Source: Riemerella anatipestifer (GTDB lineage Bacteria > Bacteroidota > Bacteroidia > Flavobacteriales > Weeksellaceae). Taken from it: a DNA stretch of 64,000 nucleotides. The notes beneath the pieces are model-generated. The model had not been told where the DNA came from. It saw only the letters and a list, made by a program, of their open reading frames with translations, and ran no database searches. The stretch is from assembly GCF_035666175.1 (NCBI RefSeq), contig NZ_CP142016.1, positions 1,364,001 to 1,428,000 of the forward strand, written 5' to 3'. Made by a program: the position numbers and the translations under genes. Shown piece by piece: positions 18,945 to 28,469 of this stretch (position 1 is its first letter; the number at the start of each line of letters is the position of its first letter).

Positions 18945-20180
18945 ATGAAAAAAATAATATTAACAACGGCAGTATTGTGCGGTATGTTAGCTCAAGCAGG
19001 AGGTTTTAGAGTTTCTTTGCAAGGGGTAAAACAGTTGGCTATGGCGCATACAAGTGCTCACGCAGAAGATGCGAGTGTGGCTTTCTTTAATCCCGCAGGT
19101 ATATCCTTCATTCCGTCCAAACTAAGTGTTGTAGCAGGAGGCTTTGGTGCATTATCTAGCGTAACTTATCAGAATTTAAACACTTTAAACTCTTACACTA
19201 CCGATAACCCTTTAGGAACGCCTTTCTATGCGGCGGCAGCTTATAAGGTAACAGATGATGTTTCGTTAGGGCTTAGCGTTACCACACCTTTTGGAAGCAC
19301 CGTACAGTGGGGCGAAGATTGGGCAGGGAAGGAAATAGTGCAAAAAATGCAACTGAAAAGTATTTTCTTTCAGCCAATGGTTTCTGTAAAGTTAGCCAAT
19401 TGGGTATCTCTAGGGGCAAGTTATATCTATGCTAAAGGTTCCGTAAACTGGGACAAAGCGGTAACTAGCGTTAATGGAACTATGAACATTAAAGATGAAA
19501 AAGCGTCAGGGCAAGGTTTCTCGTTTGGTTTTTACTTTAAACCTGATGAAAAGTGGGACGTTAGTGTAGCTTACCGTTCGCCAGTGGATATGAAAGCTAA
19601 TAGCGGGAAAGTTTCGTTTAATATGCCGAAAAGTTTATATACTCTAAAGGAACTTGATGCTAATGGACAAGACAATTTTAAAGCAACATTACCTCTAGTA
19701 GATGAGTACACCATAGGAGCAACCTATAAGATTACACCTAAATGGTTAGTTTCTGCGGATTTTAATTATACAGGCTGGTCAGAGTACAGCCACCTAGCGT
19801 TAGATTTTGAAAACGCTAAACTTGGCAACCAGCCTAATGATGCCACCCTACTTGTTACACCTAAGAATTTCAAAAACACTCAAACTTGGCGTTTCGGAAC
19901 CCAATATATGGTAACGGATAAAATAGCAGCCAGACTAGGTTATTACTATGATGAATCTCCCTATACAGACAAAGATTTTATCCCAGAAACCCCATCGTTT
20001 AACTCTAGTGTTGTTACAGCAGGTTTAGGATTTAAACTAAACAAAGTAGGGATAGATTTAGCAGGTGCAATGGCTTTTCCACAAGCGAGAACAGTAGCTA
20101 ATGATTATTATAGTTTTTATGGACAGGCTAAGGCTAAAGCAGTATATTTTGGTTTAGGTCTATCTTACAACCCTTTTTAA
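18945..20180 (+). CDS. OmpP1/FadL/TodX family outer membrane transport protein
   Basis: 411 aa with a signal peptide and the FadL-type N-terminus: after cleavage near AQAGG come FRVSLQGVKQLAMAHTSAHAEDASVAFFNPAG, which forms the plug motif (split here: NPAG is the family signature). Beta-strands fill the rest and the protein ends in the aromatic strand VYFGLGLSYNPF. The family lets hydrophobic compounds such as fatty acids cross the outer membrane. It starts 12 bases ahead of an SGNH lipoprotein gene and is likely cotranscribed with it. Confidence 0.88.
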   Translation: MKKIILTTAVLCGMLAQAGGFRVSLQGVKQLAMAHTSAHAEDASVAFFNPAGISFIPSKLSVVAGGFGALSSVTYQNLNTLNSYTTDNPLGTPFYAAAAYKVTDDVSLGLSVTTPFGSTVQWGEDWAGKEIVQKMQLKSIFFQPMVSVKLANWVSLGASYIYAKGSVNWDKAVTSVNGTMNIKDEKASGQGFSFGFYFKPDEKWDVSVAYRSPVDMKANSGKVSFNMPKSLYTLKELDANGQDNFKATLPLVDEYTIGATYKITPKWLVSADFNYTGWSEYSHLALDFENAKLGNQPNDATLLVTPKNFKNTQTWRFGTQYMVTDKIAARLGYYYDESPYTDKDFIPETPSFNSSVVTAGLGFKLNKVGIDLAGAMAFPQARTVANDYYSFYGQAKAKAVYFGLGLSYNPF

Positions 20181-20192
20181 TTTAACAGATTT

Positions 20193-21704
20193 ATGAAAAA
20201 AATAATGATATCCTCATTAGCGGTAGTGTCTATGTTATCCGTTATGAGTTGTAAAACAGATTTTGATACAGATGTAGCAGATATTGCTATCACAAAAGGA
20301 GAAGCCGACTTCTCAAATTATGTAGCACTAGGAAACTCTCTTACTTCTGGTTATAGAGATAGGGCATTGTATTCTAGTGGGCAATTAGAATCGTATCCAG
20401 CAATGATAGCGGCTCAAATGCAAAAAGCAGGCGGTGGAGCGTTTACTCAACCAATGATGCCTAATGATGTAGGTGGGTTTAGTAATTTACCAGATTTCCC
20501 AGGTAAATTGGTATTAAGCTTAGAGGAAGGAGCTCTAGCTCCTAAACCTTCAACTCCTACTGAGGCTTTAGATAAACTGACTGGAGCTTTTAACAATATG
20601 GGAGTTCCTGGAGCTAAGTCATTTCATTTAGTGGCAGATGGCTATGGTAGCAAGACGGCTCTAGCATTGGGAAAGGCTAACCCTTACTTTGTTAGATTTG
20701 CATCAAGTGATAATACGAGTGTACTTAAAGATGCTATGGCTCAAAAACCAACGTTCTTCTCTCTATGGATAGGAAATAACGATGCTCTTTACTATGCTGT
20801 TTCTGGTGGGGTTGGTAAAGACCAGACAGGAAACCTCAATCCTGCAACTTATGGAGCTAATGATATTACAGACCCTGATGTATTAGCTGGTTCTATCAAA
20901 GCTGTTTTAGATGGAATGAAAGCTGTAGGTGCTACTAAAGGTGTTATAGCAAACATTCCAAACGTAACTTCTATACCGTTCTTTACAACAATACCTTACA
21001 ATCCTGTTCCATTAACAGCAGCTCAAGCTAGTGAGCTTAACCAAAATTTAGCAGGAGTTAATCAAGTTCTAGATGCTTATAAGCAAGGAAGAAGGTTTGT
21101 AACTCTAAAAGAGGGAGCTAATCCGCTACTAATCAAAGATGAGACTCTTAAAGATATGTCTGCTGAAATTACAGCAGCCCTGTCTAAGGCAGGGATACCT
21201 GTAGGACAAGCGACAGTAATAGGTAAAGTTTTAGGACAAGCGAGACATACAACAGCAGAAGATTTAATTCCTTTGAGTACAAGACAGGTGATAAATACTA
21301 AACCTAGTAACCCATACGCGCTAGCTCCGTTTGACAAATATGGAGTTACCTTTCCGTTGGAAGACCAACATATCTTAATTCCAAGCGAAAAACAGGCGGT
21401 TTTAACAGCTACAGCTAAGTATAATGCAAGTATAAAAGCTTTAGCGGATACTTATGGGTTAGCCTTTGTAGATGCTAATGCTAAAATGGTAGATTTAAAT
21501 GGCACTTCTGGAATTCAGTTTGATGGAGTTAAATATACTACCTCTTTTCTAACAGGTGGAGCATTTTCATTAGACGGGGTACACCTTACGGGTAGAGGCT
21601 ATGCGGTTATTGCTAACGAATTTATAAAAGCAATTAACGCTAAGTATAAATCCACACTTCCACAAGTGAATCCGAACAGTTATTCAGGAATTAAATTCCC
21701 ATAA
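20193..21704 (+). CDS. SGNH/GDSL hydrolase family lipoprotein
   Basis: 503 aa. Signal peptide with lipobox ending at C20 (LSVMSC). The GDSL-type block is VALGNSLTSGY with the probable nucleophile S49; GNND (SLWIGNNDAL) supplies the glycine/asparagine oxyanion residues and DGVHLTGRGYAVIA near the C-terminus gives the catalytic Asp-His. The family hydrolyses esters or lipids. Placed 12 bases after the FadL-like porin, which suggests surface hydrolysis of a lipid whose products enter through the porin (inference). Confidence 0.87.
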   Translation: MKKIMISSLAVVSMLSVMSCKTDFDTDVADIAITKGEADFSNYVALGNSLTSGYRDRALYSSGQLESYPAMIAAQMQKAGGGAFTQPMMPNDVGGFSNLPDFPGKLVLSLEEGALAPKPSTPTEALDKLTGAFNNMGVPGAKSFHLVADGYGSKTALALGKANPYFVRFASSDNTSVLKDAMAQKPTFFSLWIGNNDALYYAVSGGVGKDQTGNLNPATYGANDITDPDVLAGSIKAVLDGMKAVGATKGVIANIPNVTSIPFFTTIPYNPVPLTAAQASELNQNLAGVNQVLDAYKQGRRFVTLKEGANPLLIKDETLKDMSAEITAALSKAGIPVGQATVIGKVLGQARHTTAEDLIPLSTRQVINTKPSNPYALAPFDKYGVTFPLEDQHILIPSEKQAVLTATAKYNASIKALADTYGLAFVDANAKMVDLNGTSGIQFDGVKYTTSFLTGGAFSLDGVHLTGRGYAVIANEFIKAINAKYKSTLPQVNPNSYSGIKFP

Positions 21705-21724
21705 AATTTAAATAATTGAAAGAG

Positions 21725-21767
21725 TAAAAGCAGTTTAAAAATTTTAAACTGCTTTTATTTTATTTTT
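21725..21767 (+). terminator. Terminator of the FadL-like/SGNH operon
   Basis: TAAAAGCAGTTTAAAA and its complement form a 16-bp stem, followed by a long T-rich tail. Confidence 0.88.
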
Positions 21768-21768
21768 T

Positions 21769-21776
21769 TAAATTTG
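21769..21776 (+). promoter_or_regulatory. -7 box of prs-rplY
   Basis: TAAATTTG (exact consensus) 22 bases ahead of the prs ATG, immediately after the preceding terminator. Confidence 0.6.
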
Positions 21777-21798
21777 CAACCTCAATAAAAAAGTAAAA

Positions 21799-22737
21799 AT
21801 GGCAAATCAGGCAAGTTATCTATTCAGTACAAGAACCAGTAAAGACTTAGCAGAGAAAATCGCAAAACATTACGGTCAAGAATTAGGGAAAATTAACTTC
21901 CAATCCTTTAGTGATGGCGAGTTCGAACCTGTTTTAGACCAATCTGTAAGAGGTGGGAGAGTGTTTTTGATAGGCTCTACTTTTCCTCCAGCAGACAATC
22001 TTTTAGAAATGCTTTTAATGATAGATGCGGCTAAAAGAGCATCAGCTAAGAGCATCACTGTGGTTATACCTTACTATGGTCTTGCGAGACAAGACAGAAA
22101 GGACAAACCAAGAGCTCCAATAGGAGCAAAGCTGGTAGCCAATTTATTAACTGCAGCGGGAGCAACAAGAATTATGACGATGGATCTTCACGCAGACCAA
22201 ATACAAGGGTTCTTTGAAATTCCAGTAGATCACCTTTATGCTTCTACTATTTTTGTGGATTATATCAAATCTTTAAATTTAGATAACTTAACCATTGCTT
22301 CACCAGATATGGGAGGAGCAAAAAGAGCTAAAAACTATGCAGGGCATTTAGGTGCTGAAGTTGTGATAGCCTATAAGGAAAGAAAAAAAGCCAATGTGGT
22401 GGAGGAAATGTTCCTAATCGGTGATGTAACAGATAAGAATGTTATCTTGATAGATGATATGATAGACACAGCTGGGACGCTTTGCAAGGCTGCGGATATC
22501 CTTATAGAAAAAGGAGCGAAAAGCGTAAGAGCTATGGCTACTCATGCAGTATTTTCTGGAAAGGCTTATGAGAATATAGAAAACTCTAAAATAACAGAAG
22601 TTATTGTAACTGATACAATTCCTATCAAAAATAATTTGTCATCTAAAATAAAAGTGCTATCTTGCGCCCCATTATTTGCCGAAGTAATGCAGATGGTACA
22701 CGAACATAAATCTATTAGTGATAAATTTGTCATCTAA
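21799..22737 (+). CDS. prs: Ribose-phosphate pyrophosphokinase
   Basis: 312 aa enzyme making PRPP from ribose 5-phosphate and ATP for nucleotide, His and Trp synthesis. The family motifs are present in order: SFSDGEFEPV, the catalytic flexible-loop region YGLARQDRK, TMDLHADQIQGFF, and the PRPP-binding loop VILIDDMIDTAGT. Full length. Followed by rplY after 56 bases, a pairing widespread in bacteria. Confidence 0.97.
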   Translation: MANQASYLFSTRTSKDLAEKIAKHYGQELGKINFQSFSDGEFEPVLDQSVRGGRVFLIGSTFPPADNLLEMLLMIDAAKRASAKSITVVIPYYGLARQDRKDKPRAPIGAKLVANLLTAAGATRIMTMDLHADQIQGFFEIPVDHLYASTIFVDYIKSLNLDNLTIASPDMGGAKRAKNYAGHLGAEVVIAYKERKKANVVEEMFLIGDVTDKNVILIDDMIDTAGTLCKAADILIEKGAKSVRAMATHAVFSGKAYENIENSKITEVIVTDTIPIKNNLSSKIKVLSCAPLFAEVMQMVHEHKSISDKFVI

Positions 22738-22793
22738 TTGATAATCAGCAAATAAAAACAATTGGAAATAAAACAATCTTAAATTTTTTATAA

Positions 22794-23402
22794 ATGAAAT
22801 CTATTACAATTCAAGGACAGAAAAGAGAAAGCGTAGGCAAAAAATCTACGAAAGCGTTACGCGATGCTGAATTAGTTCCTTGTGTTGTTTATGGAGGTAA
22901 AGAACCTTTACATTTTTCTACTGAAGAAAAATCGTTCAAAAACTTGGTTTACACTCCTGAGGCACACACGGTATCTATTGAAGTAAACGGAGAAACTATT
23001 CCAGCAGTATTGCAGGATATTCAGTTTCACCCTATTACAGACAGAATCCTTCATGTGGACTTCTATCAGTTAAGCGATGACAAACCAGTGGTTATGGAGG
23101 TGCCAGTAAGAATTACAGGTAGATCTAGAGGGGTTGTTGCAGGTGGTGTACTTAGACAATCTTTCAGAAAGCTTAAAGTAAAAGCTCTTCCTGCTAACTT
23201 ACCAGACGAAATCGTTATAGATGTAACGAAACTAAGAATTGGTAACAAAACTTATGTAGGTGATATCAAATCTCCAGATTACACATTTATGCACCCAGAC
23301 AATGCTGTGGTAGTAGCAGTTAAGATGTCTAGAACTGCAATGAAAGGTGGAGCTATTGCTGATGATGACGATGAAGAGGAGGAAGAAGCTGCAGCTGAAT
23401 AA
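22794..23402 (+). CDS. rplY: 50S ribosomal protein L25/general stress protein Ctc
   Basis: 202 aa, the long (CTC-type) form of L25 which binds 5S rRNA. The N-terminal L25 domain ([19 protein letters not shown]-like start, [15 protein letters not shown]) is followed by the TL5 C-terminal beta domain ([17 protein letters not shown]) and an acidic tail rich in D/E typical of this family. Operon with prs; terminator at 23427. Confidence 0.95.
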   Translation: MKSITIQGQKRESVGKKSTKALRDAELVPCVVYGGKEPLHFSTEEKSFKNLVYTPEAHTVSIEVNGETIPAVLQDIQFHPITDRILHVDFYQLSDDKPVVMEVPVRITGRSRGVVAGGVLRQSFRKLKVKALPANLPDEIVIDVTKLRIGNKTYVGDIKSPDYTFMHPDNAVVVAVKMSRTAMKGGAIADDDDEEEEEAAAE

Positions 23403-23426
23403 GATTTAACAAGAATTTATAATCAT

Positions 23427-23460
23427 AAATCCCACTTTTAACAGGTGGGATTTTTATTTT
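23427..23460 (+). terminator. Terminator of prs-rplY
   Basis: AAATCCCAC/GTGGGATTT 9-bp stem, 9-nt loop, then TTATTTTTG. Confidence 0.88.
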
Positions 23461-23482
23461 TGTATATAGGAAAGATTATAGA

Positions 23483-24064
23483 ATGTCAAAAGAGAGACTG
23501 ATAGATTTTCTTCCATTGGGAGCTTTTAGTTATGTGGAAAAATGGTGTAATGGTTATTCTGTATTTATTAAAATAACTAAAGATAGAGTGTCTAAGTTGG
23601 GGGATTATAAAAAATTAAAAAATAAAGGTCATCAGATTACAATTAATGGAGGACTTGAGAAACCATTGTTCTTTTTTGTATTAACTCACGAAATAGCGCA
23701 TCTTGTAGCATTTGAAAAATATAAAAATATAGCTCCTCACGGCAAAGAATGGAAGCAAACTTTTAGGGAACTAATATTAGAAAGCTTGGAAATTTATGAT
23801 GTTGATTTTCAAAAAATATTATTAAAATTCTCTAAAAACCCTAAGGCAAGTTTTAATGCGAGTCGGGATTTAGAAATGTATTTTAAAAAGGAAAACAGAG
23901 ACGGAGTTATACTTGTGGAAGATTTGGTTGGAGGACAGGTTTTTATTTTCAGAAACACTAAATTTAGAATGATTGAAAAAAAGAAAAAACGCTATCTTTG
24001 TACTCATCTGGATACAGGGAAACAGTATTTGTTCAGTCCTTTCGCAGAGATTTTAATTGATTAA
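23483..24064 (+). CDS. SprT-like zinc metalloprotease domain protein
   Basis: 193 aa. The HEIAH motif (H69-E70, H73) plus a further His in APHGKEWK gives the SprT/SPRTN-type zinc site. The C-terminal part (GQVFIFRNTKFRMIEKKKKRYLCTHL) replaces the usual SprT zinc ribbon with a short basic beta segment. Homologous domains in eukaryotes repair DNA-protein crosslinks; the bacterial role is not settled. It is 9 bases ahead of the mannose-1-phosphate guanylyltransferase gene and probably cotranscribed with it. Confidence 0.85.
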   Translation: MSKERLIDFLPLGAFSYVEKWCNGYSVFIKITKDRVSKLGDYKKLKNKGHQITINGGLEKPLFFFVLTHEIAHLVAFEKYKNIAPHGKEWKQTFRELILESLEIYDVDFQKILLKFSKNPKASFNASRDLEMYFKKENRDGVILVEDLVGGQVFIFRNTKFRMIEKKKKRYLCTHLDTGKQYLFSPFAEILID

Positions 24065-24073
24065 ATAAGAGAA

Positions 24074-25162
24074 ATGGAATATAATAAAAATCACTATTGT
24101 GTCATTATGGCAGGGGGGATTGGGAGTCGTTTTTGGCCTCTAAGTACCCAAAGCTATCCTAAGCAATTTCAAGATATACTAGGTGTGGGTAGAACTATGA
24201 TACAACAAACTTATGACCGAGTATCTAAGTTGATTTCTGCCGAAAATATTTTTGTTATTACTAATAAGGAATATGTTAGCCTAACATCGGAACAGTTACC
24301 AAATCTACCCCCGCAAAATATTATAGGAGAGCCTATGATGAAAAACACTGCTGCTTGTAATATCTATATGGCTAATATTATTGCAGAGCAAAATCCAGAT
24401 GCTCAAATAATAGTTACACCTGCAGATCATCTTATTTTAAAAGAAGATAGGTTTTTAGACAAAGCTTTATTGGGGTTAAATGTTGCGGCAGAAAACGACT
24501 ATCTCATCACATTAGGGATTACACCTACCCGTCCAGATACGGGATATGGCTATATTCAGTTTGTAGAAGGGAAAGGTATACCACTACTAAAAGTAAAAAC
24601 CTTTACCGAAAAACCTAACCTAGAGATTGCTAAAACATTCTTGGAGGCGGGAGATTTCCTTTGGAATGCAGGGATATTTATTTGGTCTGCTAAAAGTATT
24701 ATAAAAGCATTTTCTAAGCATTTGCCTGAGATGAAGCATCTTTTTGATGAATGTGATTATGATGCTAATGAAACTGAGCCTAATTGTATAGAAAAAATAT
24801 ATCCAAAGGCAGAGAAAATATCTATTGATAATGGGATTATGGAGAAGGCAGATAATGTCTATGTGATTCCTGCTGACCTTGGTTGGAGCGATTTAGGAAC
24901 TTGGAACTCTGTCTACGACAATGCAGAAAAAAATGACGAACAAAATTCTACCAATTCCAAATATATTTTAACCTACAACTCTAAAGGCAATGTGATAAGG
25001 TTAAAAGAAAGTAATAAATTAGCAATTATAGACGGATTGCAGGATTATATAGTGGTAGATACAGAAAAAGTACTCCTTATTTGTCCTAGAGAAAATGACC
25101 AAAAAATAAAAGATTTTGTTTTAGATTTAAAAAACATCAAAAACGGAGAAGATTTTATGTAA
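24074..25162 (+). CDS. manC: Mannose-1-phosphate guanylyltransferase
   Basis: 362 aa enzyme that makes GDP-mannose from mannose 1-phosphate and GTP for surface polysaccharide and glycan synthesis. The nucleotidyltransferase signature MAGGIGSRFWPLS lies near residues 12-24, PADH (VTPADHLI) follows, then FTEKP and WNAGIF, and a C-terminal left-handed helix region. It lacks the phosphomannose isomerase domain of bifunctional ManC/AlgA, so it is the short monofunctional form. The symbol follows function, not a checked ortholog. Confidence 0.93.
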   Translation: MEYNKNHYCVIMAGGIGSRFWPLSTQSYPKQFQDILGVGRTMIQQTYDRVSKLISAENIFVITNKEYVSLTSEQLPNLPPQNIIGEPMMKNTAACNIYMANIIAEQNPDAQIIVTPADHLILKEDRFLDKALLGLNVAAENDYLITLGITPTRPDTGYGYIQFVEGKGIPLLKVKTFTEKPNLEIAKTFLEAGDFLWNAGIFIWSAKSIIKAFSKHLPEMKHLFDECDYDANETEPNCIEKIYPKAEKISIDNGIMEKADNVYVIPADLGWSDLGTWNSVYDNAEKNDEQNSTNSKYILTYNSKGNVIRLKESNKLAIIDGLQDYIVVDTEKVLLICPRENDQKIKDFVLDLKNIKNGEDFM

Positions 25163-25205
25163 TCTTTAAAGAAAAACACTTAAATTTAGTCCAAAATCTG
25201 TATAG

Positions 25206-26738
25206 ATGTTGGTAAAAGTTTATGGTAGTGCAATACATGGTGTTTCAGCACAAACTATCACAATAGAAGTTAATGTAGATCAAGGAGTCGGTTACAATTT
25301 GGTAGGGTTGCCAGACAATGCTATTAAAGAAAGTAGTCATAGAATTTCCGCTGCACTTAAAAATGTAGGCTATAAATTGCCCGGAAAAAAAATCACCATA
25401 AATATGGCTCCTGCTGACCTTAGAAAAGAAGGTTCCGCTTACGATTTGAGTATTGCGTTAGGGATTTTAGTTGCATCTGGTCAGATTATAGCTCCAGAGA
25501 TAGAACGGTATCTTATCATGGGAGAACTCTCATTAGATGGAGGTTTACAACCGATTAAAGGCGTATTACCCATTGCAATAAAAGCAAGAGAAGAAGGTTT
25601 TAAAGGAATTATTTTACCGAAACAAAACACAAGAGAGGCTGCTATTGTAAACGATTTGGAAGTTTATGGTGTAGAAAACATCAAAGAAGTAATAGATTTT
25701 TTTAATGAGAACTATCCTTTAGAACCAACTAAAATCAATACACGAGAGGAGTTTCATAAAAAAGTAAATCTTTTTCCGTTTGACTTTTCGGAAGTTAAAG
25801 GTCAAGAGACCGCTAAAAGAGCAATGGAAGTTGCGGCGGCAGGAGGACATAATATTATTCTCATTGGTCCACCAGGAAGTGGTAAAACAATGCTAGCAAA
25901 ACGAATTCCAAGTATTCTTCCTCCTTTAACATTGAAAGAAGCGTTGGAAACCACTAAAATACATTCCGTAGCAGGAAAGATGGGAGCTGAAACTTCCCTT
26001 ATGACTATCAGGCCTTTTAGATCGCCACATCACACTATTTCCGATGTAGCATTAGTAGGTGGTGGCAGTTATCCTCAACCTGGGGAAATTTCTTTGGCTC
26101 ACAATGGGGTGTTATTTTTAGATGAGATGCCAGAGTTTAAAAGAACCGTTCTAGAAGTTATGAGACAGCCTTTGGAGGATAGAGAAGTTACTATTTCTAG
26201 AGCTAAATTTACAGTAAACTATCCTGCTAGTTTTATGCTCGTGGCATCTATGAATCCTAGTCCTAGCGGATTTTTTCCTGATGACCCTAATAATACCTCT
26301 TCTTCTTTTGAGATGCAACGCTATCTTAATAAACTTTCAGGACCTCTCTTGGATAGAATAGACATTCATATAGAAGTTCAAAAAGTAGAATTTGACCAAC
26401 TATCCGACAAAAGAAAAGGAGAATCTAGTGAGATTATTAGAAAAAGAGTTCTAAAGGCAAGAGAAATACAGCAAGAACGCTATCAAGATTTATCTATTAG
26501 CTACAATGCACAGATGGGACCTAAAGAAATAGAGCATTTTTGCGAATTAGATGAGGTATCGCTACTTTTAATCAAAAATGCTATGGAAAAACTAAATCTT
26601 TCTGCAAGGGCTTATGACCGTATTTTGAAAGTATCTAGAACTATAGCAGATTTGGAAGGAGAAGCCAATATACAAAGCCATCACATTGCGGAAGCTATAC
26701 AATATAGAAGTTTAGATAGAGATTTTTGGAAAGTTTAA
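25206..26738 (+). CDS. yifB: YifB family Mg chelatase-like AAA ATPase (ComM-like)
   Basis: 510 aa. N-terminal Lon-protease-like ChlI domain (1-170), AAA+ core with Walker A GPPGSGKT (221-228) and Walker B VLFLDEMPEF, sensor MNPSPSG, and a C-terminal Mg-chelatase domain (ARAYDRILKVSRTIADLEG). ComM in gamma-proteobacteria is a branch-migration helicase in natural transformation. That role is plausible here, as related flavobacteria are competent, but it is not shown by the sequence. Confidence 0.95.
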   Translation: MLVKVYGSAIHGVSAQTITIEVNVDQGVGYNLVGLPDNAIKESSHRISAALKNVGYKLPGKKITINMAPADLRKEGSAYDLSIALGILVASGQIIAPEIERYLIMGELSLDGGLQPIKGVLPIAIKAREEGFKGIILPKQNTREAAIVNDLEVYGVENIKEVIDFFNENYPLEPTKINTREEFHKKVNLFPFDFSEVKGQETAKRAMEVAAAGGHNIILIGPPGSGKTMLAKRIPSILPPLTLKEALETTKIHSVAGKMGAETSLMTIRPFRSPHHTISDVALVGGGSYPQPGEISLAHNGVLFLDEMPEFKRTVLEVMRQPLEDREVTISRAKFTVNYPASFMLVASMNPSPSGFFPDDPNNTSSSFEMQRYLNKLSGPLLDRIDIHIEVQKVEFDQLSDKRKGESSEIIRKRVLKAREIQQERYQDLSISYNAQMGPKEIEHFCELDEVSLLLIKNAMEKLNLSARAYDRILKVSRTIADLEGEANIQSHHIAEAIQYRSLDRDFWKV

Positions 26739-26783
26739 AATAGCTTTCTTTGTTAAAAAATCTTAAATATCATATTTTTTATA

Positions 26784-26791
26784 TACATTTG
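26784..26791 (+). promoter_or_regulatory. -7 box of the sigma factor gene
   Basis: TACATTTG (exact consensus). It gives an unusually long leader of about 115 nt before the ATG at 26915; the leader contains a weak inverted repeat just ahead of the start. Confidence 0.5.
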
Positions 26792-26914
26792 TCCTCTCAA
26801 AATAGACATTTATAGGGATAACTTTACATTTTTTAATCGTTTAACAATTAGTAATAATCAACGGTCTTCCAAGTAAGGAATGGTTTTACTTTGGTTTAAA
26901 TTAAAGGTAAAGTT

Positions 26915-27505
26915 ATGGAAATAATTACGGATAGTCTGCTCATACAAGAGTATCAAAATGGCAATGAACTAGCCCTGGAAAGGCTTATAGAAAGAAATCA
27001 ATCTGACCTTTTTAACTTTATTTTTTACAAGGTGCTAGATGAAAATTTAGCAAATGATATTTTCCAAGATACCTTTATGAAAATTATCATCAAGTTGAAA
27101 AAAGGAGAGTATAAAGATGAGGGCAAATTTGTACTTTGGGCAAAGCGTATTGCTCACAATCTAATTATAGACCATTACCGATTGTTATCTAAGCACAAAA
27201 AAGTTTCAGAAACCTCATATTCAGATGAGGAATTTTCTATTTTTGACCATATTAGCGAACCTACGGAAAATATAGAGGATTATTTAATTTCTCTTCAGAT
27301 AAATGAAGACCTTATGAAAATGATACAACTCTTACCAGATAACCAAAAGGAAGTGGTAAAACTCCGTTTTTTTGATGGACTTAGTTTTAAGGAAATTGCA
27401 GAGCATACGGATTGTAGCATCAATACCACTTTAGGCAGAGTAAGGTACGCTGTGATGAACCTTAGAAAAATAATGGAAGAAAATCAAATAATTTTAACAA
27501 GATAA
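26915..27505 (+). CDS. ECF-type RNA polymerase sigma factor
   Basis: 196 aa. Region sigma-2 (about 20-90) contains DIFQDTFMKIIIKLKKGEY and the -10-binding segment FVLWAKRIAHNLIIDHYR; sigma-4 (about 130-185) has LLPDNQKEVVKLRFFDGLSFKEIAEHTDCSINTTLGRV, a normal HTH. No anti-sigma gene is next to it. A 44-aa open frame follows 47 bases later. Confidence 0.93.
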   Translation: MEIITDSLLIQEYQNGNELALERLIERNQSDLFNFIFYKVLDENLANDIFQDTFMKIIIKLKKGEYKDEGKFVLWAKRIAHNLIIDHYRLLSKHKKVSETSYSDEEFSIFDHISEPTENIEDYLISLQINEDLMKMIQLLPDNQKEVVKLRFFDGLSFKEIAEHTDCSINTTLGRVRYAVMNLRKIMEENQIILTR

Positions 27506-27552
27506 ATACTAAAGGTTTGAGCTTTTCGTTCTATGGTAAAATATATGTGCCT

Positions 27553-27687
27553 ATGAAAAAAGTTTATCCTAGTGTAGTAAAGGTAAAATTGCCAAAATCT
27601 TCTACGATAAAATTTTTATTAGATTTTTCCAAATCCTTATCGGTGCTTTCTTCCAAGAAAAGAGTTTATGTACTTCCGAAAAATTAA
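27553..27687 (+). CDS. Small basic hypothetical protein (44 aa)
   Basis: ATG at 27553 to TAA at 27687. The product is Lys/Ser/Val-rich (starts MKKVYPSVVKVKLPKSS, ends RVYVLPKN) with no signal peptide. It lies directly after the sigma factor gene in the same direction. Codon use looks like that of its neighbours and there is little other space for it, so it may be a real small gene. I do not recognise it. Confidence 0.45.
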   Translation: MKKVYPSVVKVKLPKSSTIKFLLDFSKSLSVLSSKKRVYVLPKN

Positions 27688-27688
27688 C

Positions 27689-27696
27689 TAATTTTG
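27689..27696 (+). promoter_or_regulatory. -7 box of yjjG
   Basis: TAATTTTG (exact consensus) ends six bases before the yjjG ATG, again suggesting a leaderless or near-leaderless transcript. Confidence 0.5.
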
Positions 27697-27702
27697 TGCC
27701 TT

Positions 27703-28398
27703 ATGAAAATAAGGCACATTTTTTTTGATTTAGACAACACACTTTGGGATCATCGTAAAAATGCGAGACTCACGCTCCAAAAACTTTTTAATAAATATTT
27801 GATTGAGGATAAAATCGGAGTAGATTTTGAAACCTTTCACGAGGTGTATCATACCATTAACGAAGAGCTTTGGGCTAAAATTAGAGACGGAATTATAGAT
27901 AAAGAAACTTTAAGAAAACATCGTTTTTATGATGTGTTTCTTCATTTTGGATTAGATGATTTTGAACTATCTCAAACCTTTGAAAATCTTTTTCTAGATG
28001 AGATTATAGAATACAACGAGCTGGTGGAGGATAGCATTTTTATTTTAGATTATTTAAAAAACAAAGGCTATACTCTTCATATTTTGTCTAATGGTTTTCA
28101 AGAGGTTACTCATAGAAAGTTAGATGGAAGTGGCATTGCTCATTACTTTGATACGGTAACAAGCGCAGACGAAATAGGACTAAGAAAACCTCATCCTGAG
28201 ATTTTTCAACTCGCTTTAGATAAAGCGAAAGCAACGGTGGAGGAGTCTTATTTTATAGGAGATGATTGGATTGCAGACGCTTTGGGTGCTAGAGATTTTG
28301 GTTTGAAAGTTTTATTTTTTGATGTCTTCAACGAAGGTTTTGAGGAGCAAGGCGTTATCAATATTAAATCTTTAGTGGAGGTAGAGCGTTATCTTTAG
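27703..28398 (+). CDS. yjjG: YjjG family noncanonical pyrimidine nucleotidase (HAD)
   Basis: 231 aa HAD phosphatase that removes phosphate from (unusual) pyrimidine nucleoside monophosphates. HAD motif I is FFDLDNTLWD (nucleophile D9, acid D11), motif II LSNG, motif III around LRKPHPEIF and motif IV FIGDDWIAD. A helical cap lies between motifs I and II. I use the ATG at 27703; a TTG nine bases upstream is inside the promoter box. Confidence 0.88.
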   Translation: MKIRHIFFDLDNTLWDHRKNARLTLQKLFNKYLIEDKIGVDFETFHEVYHTINEELWAKIRDGIIDKETLRKHRFYDVFLHFGLDDFELSQTFENLFLDEIIEYNELVEDSIFILDYLKNKGYTLHILSNGFQEVTHRKLDGSGIAHYFDTVTSADEIGLRKPHPEIFQLALDKAKATVEESYFIGDDWIADALGARDFGLKVLFFDVFNEGFEEQGVINIKSLVEVERYL

Positions 28399-28433
28399 AG
28401 AATGCAGAGCCATAAGGAGTGGTAAAAAATCCT

Positions 28434-28441
28434 TACTTTTG
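28434..28441 (+). promoter_or_regulatory. -7 box of trpS
   Basis: TACTTTTG, exact consensus, 54 bases before the ATG. Confidence 0.55.
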
Positions 28442-28444
28442 TAA

Positions 28445-28469
28445 ATCCTTTCCTGATAAAGGAAGGGAT
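28445..28469 (+). promoter_or_regulatory. Hairpin at the start of the trpS leader
   Basis: ATCCTTTCCT pairs with AGGAAGGGAT (10 bp, one G-U pair, 5-nt loop). It begins within four bases of the -7 box, so it would be near the 5' end of the transcript. No T run follows, and no T-box sequence is visible. Confidence 0.45.

Noticed and set aside
26860-26914. Weak inverted repeat ACTTTGG...AAGGTAAAGT ahead of the sigma factor ATG as an operator
   Set aside because: Imperfect and AT-rich; not distinguishable from chance.
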